From NCBI RefSeq assembly GCF_021206925.1, contig NZ_JAJPRF010000013.1:28707-92706 (forward strand): a stretch of DNA of 64,000 nt, written 5' to 3'. This document shows positions 41,815 through 50,915 of the stretch, piece after piece. The notes beneath the pieces are model-generated. The model was given only the letters and a program-made list of their open reading frames with translations. It was not told the origin of the DNA and did no database searches. Position numbers and translations under genes: made by a program. This DNA comes from Rhodoflexus caldus. Its GTDB lineage: Bacteria > Bacteroidota > Bacteroidia > Cytophagales > Thermoflexibacteraceae. Within the stretch, counting starts at the first letter, position 1; every line of letters begins with the position of its first letter.

Positions 41815-44800
41815 ATGAAACAGTTACTTTTTACACTAACAACAATCTTCGCGCTTGTACTTGTGAATGGCACAAGCATGGCGCAGACGACAGTTTTTAA
41901 CCCTGATGACCCTGTGGTACGCTGTCCTTGTAATCCTGTTCCTGCTCAGCCGCCACACGGTCAGGTTGGCAAATGGGTGGCTACTCGAGTAGTGAATTGG
42001 GCGAATGATGATTTTAAGGCGTACATATACAAGGGGATGGCCTTCCGCCTGAAGTTTCCGCGCAACTTCAAAACCGACCCCGTAACCAAGCGCTACCCGA
42101 TGATCGTGTTTTTCCACGGTCTCGGAGAACGGGGCCCTATTACAAACAATGAGCGTCAGTTCCTCAATGGTGCGGCTCAGACCCACCAAGGACAAATCAA
42201 CCGCGGCGAATTTGATGGTTTTGCACTCTTCCCGCAGAATACAGATGGTTGGTTCTACAATTTGACCATTATCGCCGAACTGGTTGATATTATGATCAAT
42301 CAGGTTCGTGTAGACCCTTTCCGTGTTACGGTGCACGGGCTTTCCGCAGGCGGTCAGGCTACATGGAGTATTATTACAGACTATCCTCGCCATTTTGCGG
42401 GCGCTTTGCCTATGAGTGCCAATAACGGCAATGCACAGTCGCAATTCAGATTTTCTCCTGTTTGGCAGTTTCAGGGGGCACTGGACAACAATCCTAAGTT
42501 GGTAGATGCGCTTGGTCTGGAATCTGCAATGAAAGCAGTAAATGCCAATTACAAACTGACCGTATATAAAGATTTAGGACACGCTACATGGGGCAGAGCT
42601 TACCAAGAGCCTGATTTTCTGCCTTTCATTAATAGAGCCAACAAAACCAATCCGCATATTATTGCCGGTAAGAGAGAGTACTGCCCGGGCGAAGCTATCA
42701 ATGTAACCATGGGTGTAACTCCGGGCTTTAATGGCTACGAATGGCGCAGAAACGGCGTAGTAATTGCCGGTGCTACCACCAACACGCTGACCGTTACGCA
42801 AGAAGGCACTTACGATGTGCGCATCCGCCGCGGCACCGAGTGGTCTTATTTTTCGCCTATTCCGGTGGTAGTATCCGTACGTCAGCCTACGCCCGCACTC
42901 ACGCTGAACGATATCAGTATCCGCAACAGTACTGTTTTACCTGACGGTGCCAATCGCAACACCACTACCCTTTCCGCACCCGAAGGCTATCAATCTTATT
43001 TATGGTCTAATGGTGCAACTACTCGTTCTATTGAGGTAGGCGCAGGAACTTATACCGTTCGGGTAACTGAACCGGGAGGCTGTATCAGCGCGCCTTCTGC
43101 TGCCGTGGTTGTTCGCATGGGCAATGCGGCCGGTTCGCCTGCTGCTCCGACAGGCTTTACGGCCAACACACTGAGCGAAAGCGCCATCCAACTGAATTGG
43201 AGCGATGCTGCTACCAATGAAACGGCTTATGAGTTGTATGCTTCCACCGGCCCCAATACAGGCTTTGAGTTGATTGCTTTACTGCCTGCCAACAGCAACA
43301 GCTACACGCACACAGGCCTTGAAGAAAACGTTACTTATCACTACCGCCTCCGTGCCATCAATGCGAATGGTTCACATGCGGTAGTAACGACTTCTGCTAC
43401 TACCAATCCTGACAGACAAGCACCAAGCATTCCGCAAAACCTGCGTTCCGGTCTCAAATCGCGCACTTTTGTCAATCTGCAATGGGATGCTGCCACAGAC
43501 AACGTGGGTGTACAGGCCTATGAAATTTTCCGCGACGGGCAATTAATGGGCACATCCAACACTACTTCCTTCCGTGTTGAAAACCTGACACCGTTACAGA
43601 CCTACCGATTCCAAGTGCGGGCACGCGATGCCGCAGGCAATCAATCGCCGTTTAGCGCATCTTTGGTTGTTACGGCAAGCACAGACGGCTTGTATTGGTC
43701 ATATTACTCAGGCTTTTTCGGCACTTTGGCACAAATAGAAGATGCAGTGCCTTTAAAAACGGGTTTATCGCAAACCTTTGACCTCTCGCCGCGTGTAGAG
43801 TCGGAAGGTTTTGCCTTCAAGTTTGAAGGTTCTATCAATATTACGGCTGCCGGTACTTATACTTTCTTCACTCGTTCCGATGACGGCAGCGACCTTTGGA
43901 TAGGCAATACCCGTGTGGTAAACAATGATTTTGACCAAGGAATGACCGAACGCAGCGGTACCATTACGCTAACGCCCGGTTCGTATCCTTTAATGGTGCG
44001 CTATCGCCAATCTACCGGCGGATTCGGTTTGGAAGTGCGCTGGCAAGGCCCCGGAATTACCAAGCAGTTGATTCCGTCAAGTGTGCTGCGCGACAATTTT
44101 ACGCCTACGGGAATCCCCGAAATGCCTACCAACGTTACTGCGACGGCCAACAGCTACAGCCAAATAACCGTAAGTTGGACAGACAACAGCAATAACGAAA
44201 CAGGCTTTGAAGTGTTCCGTTCGCTGAACGCTGTTGATGGCTTTGTATATATTGGTACAGCGCCTGCCAATACTACCACTTATGTTGATACAGGTTTGCA
44301 GCCCAACACCACCTATCATTACAGAGTTCGCTCAACAGCATCTTCGGGCAATTCGGCTTTTGAGTCTACTACACTGAACTGGTCGTATTATGAAGGCTCA
44401 TTTACCAGCCTTACACAAGTAGCTTCTTCGCTGGCGCTTACAAGCGGCATATCTACGAATTTTTCGCTTGCGCCGCGCCTGCGCGATACAAACTTTGGCT
44501 TTGTATGGACAGGCTTTTTGCAAGTGCCTGCGGCAGGTACTTATACCCTGTTTACTCGCTCCGACGATGGCAGTGATTTGTGGATTGGCTCTACCCGCGT
44601 AGTTAATAACGACTTTAATCAGGCAATGACCGAACGCAGCGGTAGTTTTAACTTCCCTGCGGCGGGAGCTTACCCGATTACGGTACGTTATCGCCAAGCT
44701 ACCGGCGGATTCGGTTTGGAAGTGCGCTGGCAAGGCCCCGGAATTGCCAAACAACTGATTCCGGATGCTAACCTCAGCCGTGCGCTGAACCGCGCCACCA

Positions 44801-47800
44801 CGCTGGCCGCACCGATAGGAGTACCTGCTGCCCCCGAGGGTTTAACGGCTAACAACATTACGCCTTCTTCCATTGAGTTGGTGTGGCTCGACAATTCTAC
44901 TAATGAAGAACGCTTTGATATTTTCCGCTCTACCGACAATGTAAACTTTACCAAAGTTGGTCAGGCGAATGCCAACAACTCGGAAGAGGCTTTCTACACC
45001 GACAGCAACTTGGCAGGCAACACGCGCTACTACTACCAAGTGGTTGCGGTCAATATTGCAGGTGCTTCTGCTCCTACAACGGGTGATTTTATGACAGGCA
45101 ACAATGCGCCTGTAATAGAGGCTATCCCTAACCATACGGCGCGTGCAGGACAGGCATACACAATCTACTTGCGGGCATCAGACCCCGATGGAAATACTGT
45201 ATCGTTCAGCGGTCTGGGTTTGCCGGGCTTTGCAAGCATCAGCAACACGGGCAATGGCAGAGCCACCCTGCAAATCAGCAACAGCAATACTGCGGGCAGC
45301 TACAACCTGCAAGTTCGCGCAACCGATAATCTGGGTGCACAGGCCAACGCTTCCTTTACGCTGACCATTAACAACAATCAGTTGCCGGTGTTAGCTGTTG
45401 CGCCCGGTGTTACCGTTACGATGGATGAAGGCGATATCCGCAATCTGACGATTACTGCTACCGATGCGGACGACGACGTACCTGTTATTGCTGCGGTTGA
45501 TTTGCCTGCTTTTGCCACACTGACACAAGGCGCTCCGGGTTCTGCCACTCTGCGTTTGGCCACCCGCTTTATTGACCAAGGCACTCATATCATCCGTATA
45601 ACAGCTACCGATGCGGCGGGTTCACAAGTATCTCAAATTGTGAATGTTACGGTTAATAATGTGAACCCTAATTTCCGCGTGATGATTAACTTCAACAGTG
45701 GTAACGATGCACAAGGCGTAGCCCCTGCACCATGGAACAACACCGCCCGTGAACCTGTAACAGGCATGACCATCAGCAACCTGTTAAACGATGCAGGACA
45801 GAATTCCGGTATCGGCCTGACTTTCCCTACACCATGGGGCGGCGTGTTTAATGCCGGTGCCAACACTGCCGGTGCGGTGCCTAACAGCGTACTGCGCGAA
45901 TACTATTGGTTCGGTATTTTCTGGGGGCCTAATACGACCAGCCTAAAAGTTACGGGCTTGCGTAGAAACCTGCCAATTTCGTTCCGTTTCCTTGCCAGCA
46001 GCGTATTCCGCAACGGCGGCGTTACCGACAACGGCTCTACCGTATTTGCCATCGGCGACCGCTCTGTATCTGTTCGTGCAGAAGGCAACACAGGAACATT
46101 CGGTTCATTAGACAATATTTTGGCAGATGACAACGGCGAGGTTACTATCAACCTTTCCAAAGATGCCAACAACGCCGAGCCTTCTGCGGGCTACCTCAAT
46201 GCAATGATTATTGAGTCTAATTTTGACGGCAGCCTACCCGATGCGCCATCCAATTTGAAACTTGCCATTCAGCCGCAAACCGGCAGCATATTGGTAACTT
46301 GGCAGGATAATGCCAACAATGAGGACGGCTATGAAGTATGGCGCGCTACCTCTGCCCAAGGGCCGTTTACACTTGTGCATACTACCCAAGCGAATGTTAC
46401 CTCATTCCATGATTTAACGGCTTTCGGCACATCGTATTTCTTCTATCAGGTGAGGGGTATCAATATGAACGGCGCATCACCATTCACCAAAGTGGTGAGC
46501 ATTGTTACGCCCAACTTTGCGCCACGCTTCGATAACGTAAGAAACTTCCGCCTGCGCGATACAGAGTCTTTGTCTTACGATTTTATCGTATTTGACAGCC
46601 CGTCGGACAATGTGCAGATTTCCATTGCCAATCTACCGCCTTTTATTACGTTCAATGATATGGGCGGCGGTATCGGCCGAGTAGTTATTGCTCCTACACG
46701 CAGCAGCATCGGTACTTACAAGAACATTGTGCTGACTGCTATTGACAATAAAGGCGTATCAAGTACGGCTTCGTTTGAGGTAGTGGTTACAGACAACCGC
46801 ATCACAACATACTATGTAAACATGAATGCCGTAATGCCTGCACCTGCTCCATGGAACAACTTTAATAAACAACCTACGTTTGGCGCGAGCCTGCAAAACA
46901 TCAAGGATGAACGCGGCAATAACAGCCCCATAGACCTTGTTTTCCAAGCGGGTTGGGGCGGTGCCAATAACGGACAGGAGCAGCAATATCTGGGGGTAAC
47001 TTTCGGCGACAACTCCATGGAACTGCCCGACGTGGTGATGCAAACCTTCGTGTTTGACGTATGGTGGGAGCCCAACAAGGAAGTGTTACTGACCGATTTG
47101 CATCCTGACAAACGCTATAATCTGGCCTTGATGTGCAGTTGGAACACAGGCGGCCTCCATACCACTACCGTTACCATCAATGGCGTATCGCGCAGCGTGC
47201 AGGCGGCAGGTAATTATACCAACTTCATCCGCTTCACCGACATACAGCCCGATGCCAACGGCAGAATCAGTATGATATTCTCCCGTTCTGGTTTTGTGAT
47301 ATGGAACGCTTTGATTATTGAGGAGTTTGATGCAACACCTGCCATCCCGAACCTGCCCGGCAACCTGACCGCCGAAACTGCGGGCTTGACAAGCATCCGC
47401 CTCAACTGGCGTAACCATGGCGGAAGTCCTGTATCTTTTGAAGTGTATCGTTCAGGAAATCCTACCACAGGTTTTGTGCTGGCGGCTACCGTTCCTGCTA
47501 CTGCCACTACCTACACCGACAACGGCTTGGTAAGCAACCGCCGCTACTACTATCGCTTGCGTGCCATCAACGACAACGGTCAGTCCGATTTTACAGGTGT
47601 AGCCACTGCCGTTACGGCTTCACAGATTGTGAATATCAATTTCAACCACAACAACCAGAACAATGCTGCTGCTCCGTGGTACAATACCAACAGCACCCCA
47701 TCCGGTGGTACACTTGGCCGAGCACTGCTTTCAAACATTCTCAATACTGCGGGCACAGGTTCGGGCATTAACATCCACTTGGACAATTACTTTGACGGTT

Positions 47801-48519
47801 CCAATCCGTTCGGGCCTAATACGGGCAACAACAGCGGCGTAGTACCCGATAACGTGATGCGCACCTTCTACTTCACAGAGGTTGGCACAGAAGGCCGCCT
47901 GCGCTTGTCAGGATTGAACAACTCCCTGCAATACAACCTGACTTTCTATGCAGGCACTACCTTCCAAGATTTCAACGGCAACACTATTTACACGGTAAAC
48001 GGCAACCGTCACGCTGCCCTGAATCCGCAAAACAATACGACCAATGTGATTCGCATCAATAATGTCAGCCCTGTGAACGGACAAATTCCAATTGCCGTAA
48101 AAGGTGCGCCAACCATTCAGTACGGCTATATCAACGGTTTGACTATCCACGTATTCAACCCTGCTGCGCCTGATGCCAGCAACCCCGTAACCCGTACAGA
48201 GGCAGAAGAAAATGCGCCGGAAGGTCGTCGTTCGACAGACGGTATGACCGTGAAGCCGGAGGAGCACGGCGTGGTTTTTCCCAACCCCTTTGCTCAGGAA
48301 CTGAAAGTAAAACTGAACATTGAACAAGAGCAGGAAGTAGCCTTCACCCTGTTCGACGGTGCCGGACGCGTTATCATGCAAGACAACCGCTACCTGTACG
48401 AAGGTTTGCAAGTGGCGCAAATAGATGTTTCCATGTTAGATTTGCCAACGGGTCTGTACTACCTGAAAGTAGAAACCGCTGACGGCAGAAAACGAACCGT
48501 TAAACTGGTGAAAGATTAG
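41815..48519 (+). CDS. Giant T9SS-exported esterase with fn3, PA14 and repeated unknown domains, type A sorting domain
   Basis: A 2234-residue secreted protein. The signal peptide is at 1-24. An alpha/beta-hydrolase domain spans ~55-285: the nucleophile is S177 in HGLSAGGQATW, the oxyanion region is in FFHGLGERGP and the histidine is H256 in DLGHATW; it resembles polysaccharide esterases or PHB depolymerases. Ig-like and fn3 domains follow. Two PA14-type domains (about 625-760 and 855-990) share TRSDDGSDLWIG and GGFGLEVRWQGPGI. Then come fn3 and cadherin-like domains. Three copies of a ~170-residue domain with an APW-x-N opening start near 45680, 46809 and 47629. A type A T9SS sorting domain (VVFPNPFAQELKV to TVKLVKD) ends the protein. 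It is probably a surface enzyme acting on plant or microbial polysaccharide. Confidence 0.88.
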   Translation: MKQLLFTLTTIFALVLVNGTSMAQTTVFNPDDPVVRCPCNPVPAQPPHGQVGKWVATRVVNWANDDFKAYIYKGMAFRLKFPRNFKTDPVTKRYPMIVFFHGLGERGPITNNERQFLNGAAQTHQGQINRGEFDGFALFPQNTDGWFYNLTIIAELVDIMINQVRVDPFRVTVHGLSAGGQATWSIITDYPRHFAGALPMSANNGNAQSQFRFSPVWQFQGALDNNPKLVDALGLESAMKAVNANYKLTVYKDLGHATWGRAYQEPDFLPFINRANKTNPHIIAGKREYCPGEAINVTMGVTPGFNGYEWRRNGVVIAGATTNTLTVTQEGTYDVRIRRGTEWSYFSPIPVVVSVRQPTPALTLNDISIRNSTVLPDGANRNTTTLSAPEGYQSYLWSNGATTRSIEVGAGTYTVRVTEPGGCISAPSAAVVVRMGNAAGSPAAPTGFTANTLSESAIQLNWSDAATNETAYELYASTGPNTGFELIALLPANSNSYTHTGLEENVTYHYRLRAINANGSHAVVTTSATTNPDRQAPSIPQNLRSGLKSRTFVNLQWDAATDNVGVQAYEIFRDGQLMGTSNTTSFRVENLTPLQTYRFQVRARDAAGNQSPFSASLVVTASTDGLYWSYYSGFFGTLAQIEDAVPLKTGLSQTFDLSPRVESEGFAFKFEGSINITAAGTYTFFTRSDDGSDLWIGNTRVVNNDFDQGMTERSGTITLTPGSYPLMVRYRQSTGGFGLEVRWQGPGITKQLIPSSVLRDNFTPTGIPEMPTNVTATANSYSQITVSWTDNSNNETGFEVFRSLNAVDGFVYIGTAPANTTTYVDTGLQPNTTYHYRVRSTASSGNSAFESTTLNWSYYEGSFTSLTQVASSLALTSGISTNFSLAPRLRDTNFGFVWTGFLQVPAAGTYTLFTRSDDGSDLWIGSTRVVNNDFNQAMTERSGSFNFPAAGAYPITVRYRQATGGFGLEVRWQGPGIAKQLIPDANLSRALNRATTLAAPIGVPAAPEGLTANNITPSSIELVWLDNSTNEERFDIFRSTDNVNFTKVGQANANNSEEAFYTDSNLAGNTRYYYQVVAVNIAGASAPTTGDFMTGNNAPVIEAIPNHTARAGQAYTIYLRASDPDGNTVSFSGLGLPGFASISNTGNGRATLQISNSNTAGSYNLQVRATDNLGAQANASFTLTINNNQLPVLAVAPGVTVTMDEGDIRNLTITATDADDDVPVIAAVDLPAFATLTQGAPGSATLRLATRFIDQGTHIIRITATDAAGSQVSQIVNVTVNNVNPNFRVMINFNSGNDAQGVAPAPWNNTAREPVTGMTISNLLNDAGQNSGIGLTFPTPWGGVFNAGANTAGAVPNSVLREYYWFGIFWGPNTTSLKVTGLRRNLPISFRFLASSVFRNGGVTDNGSTVFAIGDRSVSVRAEGNTGTFGSLDNILADDNGEVTINLSKDANNAEPSAGYLNAMIIESNFDGSLPDAPSNLKLAIQPQTGSILVTWQDNANNEDGYEVWRATSAQGPFTLVHTTQANVTSFHDLTAFGTSYFFYQVRGINMNGASPFTKVVSIVTPNFAPRFDNVRNFRLRDTESLSYDFIVFDSPSDNVQISIANLPPFITFNDMGGGIGRVVIAPTRSSIGTYKNIVLTAIDNKGVSSTASFEVVVTDNRITTYYVNMNAVMPAPAPWNNFNKQPTFGASLQNIKDERGNNSPIDLVFQAGWGGANNGQEQQYLGVTFGDNSMELPDVVMQTFVFDVWWEPNKEVLLTDLHPDKRYNLALMCSWNTGGLHTTTVTINGVSRSVQAAGNYTNFIRFTDIQPDANGRISMIFSRSGFVIWNALIIEEFDATPAIPNLPGNLTAETAGLTSIRLNWRNHGGSPVSFEVYRSGNPTTGFVLAATVPATATTYTDNGLVSNRRYYYRLRAINDNGQSDFTGVATAVTASQIVNINFNHNNQNNAAAPWYNTNSTPSGGTLGRALLSNILNTAGTGSGINIHLDNYFDGSNPFGPNTGNNSGVVPDNVMRTFYFTEVGTEGRLRLSGLNNSLQYNLTFYAGTTFQDFNGNTIYTVNGNRHAALNPQNNTTNVIRINNVSPVNGQIPIAVKGAPTIQYGYINGLTIHVFNPAAPDASNPVTRTEAEENAPEGRRSTDGMTVKPEEHGVVFPNPFAQELKVKLNIEQEQEVAFTLFDGAGRVIMQDNRYLYEGLQVAQIDVSMLDLPTGLYYLKVETADGRKRTVKLVKD

Positions 48520-48537
48520 CGGAAAAACCGCTTCATT

Positions 48538-48577
48538 AAAATTCGGGCAATCTGCAAAGGCTGCCCGAATTTTTTTG
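48538..48577 (+). terminator. Intrinsic terminator after the giant esterase gene
   Basis: A 12-bp perfect stem (AAAATTCGGGCA at 48538-48549 with TGCCCGAATTTT at 48562-48573) continues into a T-run. Confidence 0.88.
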
Positions 48578-48623
48578 TCTGCCGAATGTTTCCGTTATTA
48601 CTGCCGATTTTTACGACTGGCCA

Positions 48624-49721
48624 ATGAATCAAACCTACATTCCTGCATTAGACGGCACCCGTGCGCTGGCAGTATTGTTAGTGATGTTGTTTCACTTTCA
48701 CCAATATCCTTTCGGCAGTTTTGGGCTGGATTGCGGTTGGGTAGGCGTACAACTGTTTTTTGTACTCTCGGGCTTTCTGATTACCCGCATCCTGTTGCAT
48801 GAAAAGCAAAAGCCGCTCGGCAGCTACCTGAAACGATTTTATTGGCGGCGAACCCTGCGCATTTTTCCCGTGTACTTTGCCTACCTGTTTGCAATGGCGG
48901 CGCTGTTTCTGCTCATTGGCGAGCCCGATACTTTTGACCGCTATGCGCTGTCGCTGTTTACCTATACCTACAACTACTCCCGCTTGTTTGCCGACTGGCA
49001 GCACAGCCCGATGATGACTCACCTTTGGTCGCTTTGCGTAGAAGAGCAATTCTACCTCCTCTGGCCATTTATTGTCTATTTTTCGTCTGAAAAGTGGCTC
49101 AAACGCATTATAGTGAGCTTGTGGCTGCTTTGTCCGGCGATTCGCTGGTTGCTGGCCATGTATCTGCGCAACCATTTGCCCGATGAGGCAGCGGGCGAAG
49201 CGGTTTACTGGTTCACTTTCAGCCATTTTGATGCTTTTGGTACGGGAGCGGCCGTTTACCTTTTTCAATGGCCGCAACATCCGAAGGCAGCAGAGCGGTT
49301 TTGGGTATTGTTGGGGGGGCTGCTTGCCGCAGGTTTAGCCAATTACTACTTTTCCGAAGTACCTATGCACCCTACGGCTATCGGCTTCCCGACAGGAGGA
49401 CTGTCTAACGGGCAGCACGTATGGTCTTATACACTCCTGAACTTCACTTTTGCCGCCTTGCTTGCCTTGCTGATGCGTTTGCCGCAAAAAAATACCTTCT
49501 TCACACAGCCCGTCATGCTGCGGGTTGGGCAGGTTTCCTATGGGGTATATCTGTATCATTGGGCAGTTTTGGGCGTAATAGCCAAATTGTTGCCTCCCGA
49601 GCCCATGGATTTATGGTTCAGTATTGCCCTGTTTGCGGTCTATTTTACATTGGTGTACGGCGTAGCATGGCTCAGCTTCCGATTTTTTGAGTCGCCATTG
49701 CTTCGCTTCAAGGGGCACTAA
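48624..49721 (+). CDS. OafA/YrhL-family membrane acyltransferase
   Basis: A 365-residue acyltransferase-3 protein with about ten transmembrane helices. The N-terminus IPALDGTRALAVLLVMLFHF carries the family R-x10-H motif, and GWVGVQLFFVLSGFLITRIL is highly typical. LWSLCVEEQFYLLWP is the third conserved block. Such enzymes O-acetylate or otherwise acylate exported sugars of O-antigen, capsule or peptidoglycan. The target here is unknown. Its 3' end overlaps the convergent EEP-family gene by 14 bp. Confidence 0.92.
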   Translation: MNQTYIPALDGTRALAVLLVMLFHFHQYPFGSFGLDCGWVGVQLFFVLSGFLITRILLHEKQKPLGSYLKRFYWRRTLRIFPVYFAYLFAMAALFLLIGEPDTFDRYALSLFTYTYNYSRLFADWQHSPMMTHLWSLCVEEQFYLLWPFIVYFSSEKWLKRIIVSLWLLCPAIRWLLAMYLRNHLPDEAAGEAVYWFTFSHFDAFGTGAAVYLFQWPQHPKAAERFWVLLGGLLAAGLANYYFSEVPMHPTAIGFPTGGLSNGQHVWSYTLLNFTFAALLALLMRLPQKNTFFTQPVMLRVGQVSYGVYLYHWAVLGVIAKLLPPEPMDLWFSIALFAVYFTLVYGVAWLSFRFFESPLLRFKGH

Positions 49722-50850
49722 GCCTGTAATGTGCTTCCACGGGATTGTGTTCGTTGGGTGTAAACGAGGGATGCGTTTGATAATATACGGGCTTCAGCCT
49801 GTCGTTTGTCAGCAGATAGTCAATGCGAATGGGTGCTAACCGACGACTGTAACGGAAAGTAGTGCCCCATCCGCTGCCTGCTTCACAAAAAGCATCGGTA
49901 AAACCTTCTTGTGTCAGTTTGCGATAGGCATAACTCAAACCTATTTCGTTCAAGTCGCTGCACAAAATTGTCGGATAGGGCGAGCGTGCAAGAAAACGCG
50001 CCAGACTGTCGGCTTGTTCCGCCCGTTCAATGGCGCGCTGAAAGTAGCGGCGAAAATGCCAGCGCGTAAACTCATGTACAAAAAACTGATTAGAGGTCAG
50101 GTGCGCATTTACTACCCGCAGCGTATCCGAGCCAATATTGACATCGGCAAAAATGGCGATGTTTCGGTTTGAGTCTTTAATGACAACTCCCTGATTAACA
50201 ATCGGATATTTTGAAAAAATAATCAATCCGAAAAAAATCAGCCCGCCGTGGCGCTCTTCGGGGTCGGGAAAAGCCACATAGGGCATGTTGTGCGAAATAG
50301 TTTTCCGGGCATTAAAAATTTCAGATTGGGGGTCATCAAAAAACTCCTGTATGCACTTAATGTCGGCCTGTTTACCGGCTATCCATTCCTTGCTTTGCAG
50401 AGCTTCGCGGTTGGCCTGCTTGTCAAAGTACGCATCGGAATACAGCGACCTGTTGTAGAAATGCCCCGCATTAAAGGAAATCACACGGATGGCCTTTGCT
50501 TCATCTGCCGCATGGTAAACCGGAGGAACGCCCGGCTGCCAAAATATATGGCCGTACATGCCGCCTGTCCACAACAAGGCAATGGCGGGAAACCATGCGG
50601 CATGGCTGCGTTGCAAGGCAGAAAGCAACAACCACATGCCATTAACAACTGTCAGAGGAATAAGCATTAACGTCAGCAGCGAAGCAATCGGATACACTGC
50701 CGGCGAAAAACGATTGGCATACAGGGCAACAATTGTTGTGGCAAAAAGTATAATTGTTGCAAACCACCACAGGCGGCGCAACCATATCAAAAAATTGCTT
50801 TTTTTTGACGGGGGAATTTGAACAGACAGAATTTGTGTGAGCGTTTGCAT
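49708..50850 (-). CDS. Membrane-anchored endonuclease/exonuclease/phosphatase (EEP) family protein
   Basis: A 380-residue protein. Three hydrophobic helices lie in the first ~110 residues (WWFATIILFATTIVALYA onward). The EEP hydrolase fold follows: VISFNAGHF, the catalytic glutamate in IKCIQEFF, VVNAHLTSNQFF, CSDLNEIGLSYAY and the terminal RIDYLLTND with NEHNPVEAHY in place of the usual SDHxP. Members cleave phosphodiesters in nucleic acids or lipids. The membrane anchor and outward catalytic domain suggest an envelope lipid or extracellular substrate. ATG at 50850 is chosen; eight more codons are open upstream. Confidence 0.85.
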   Translation of the reverse strand: MQTLTQILSVQIPPSKKSNFLIWLRRLWWFATIILFATTIVALYANRFSPAVYPIASLLTLMLIPLTVVNGMWLLLSALQRSHAAWFPAIALLWTGGMYGHIFWQPGVPPVYHAADEAKAIRVISFNAGHFYNRSLYSDAYFDKQANREALQSKEWIAGKQADIKCIQEFFDDPQSEIFNARKTISHNMPYVAFPDPEERHGGLIFFGLIIFSKYPIVNQGVVIKDSNRNIAIFADVNIGSDTLRVVNAHLTSNQFFVHEFTRWHFRRYFQRAIERAEQADSLARFLARSPYPTILCSDLNEIGLSYAYRKLTQEGFTDAFCEAGSGWGTTFRYSRRLAPIRIDYLLTNDRLKPVYYQTHPSFTPNEHNPVEAHYRLSAP

Positions 50851-50896
50851 GAATTGTTTTACGCAATTTAGCAATGTAAGGTTTGATATTAAAATA

Positions 50897-50904
50897 TAAC
50901 TTTG
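50897..50904 (+). promoter_or_regulatory. Possible -7 promoter box
   Basis: TAACTTTG matches TAnnTTTG, 11 nt before the ATG at 50916. The -33 element is not clear: the nearest TTTG is at 50882-50885, too close. Confidence 0.25.
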
Positions 50905-50915
50905 CCATTATTGAA

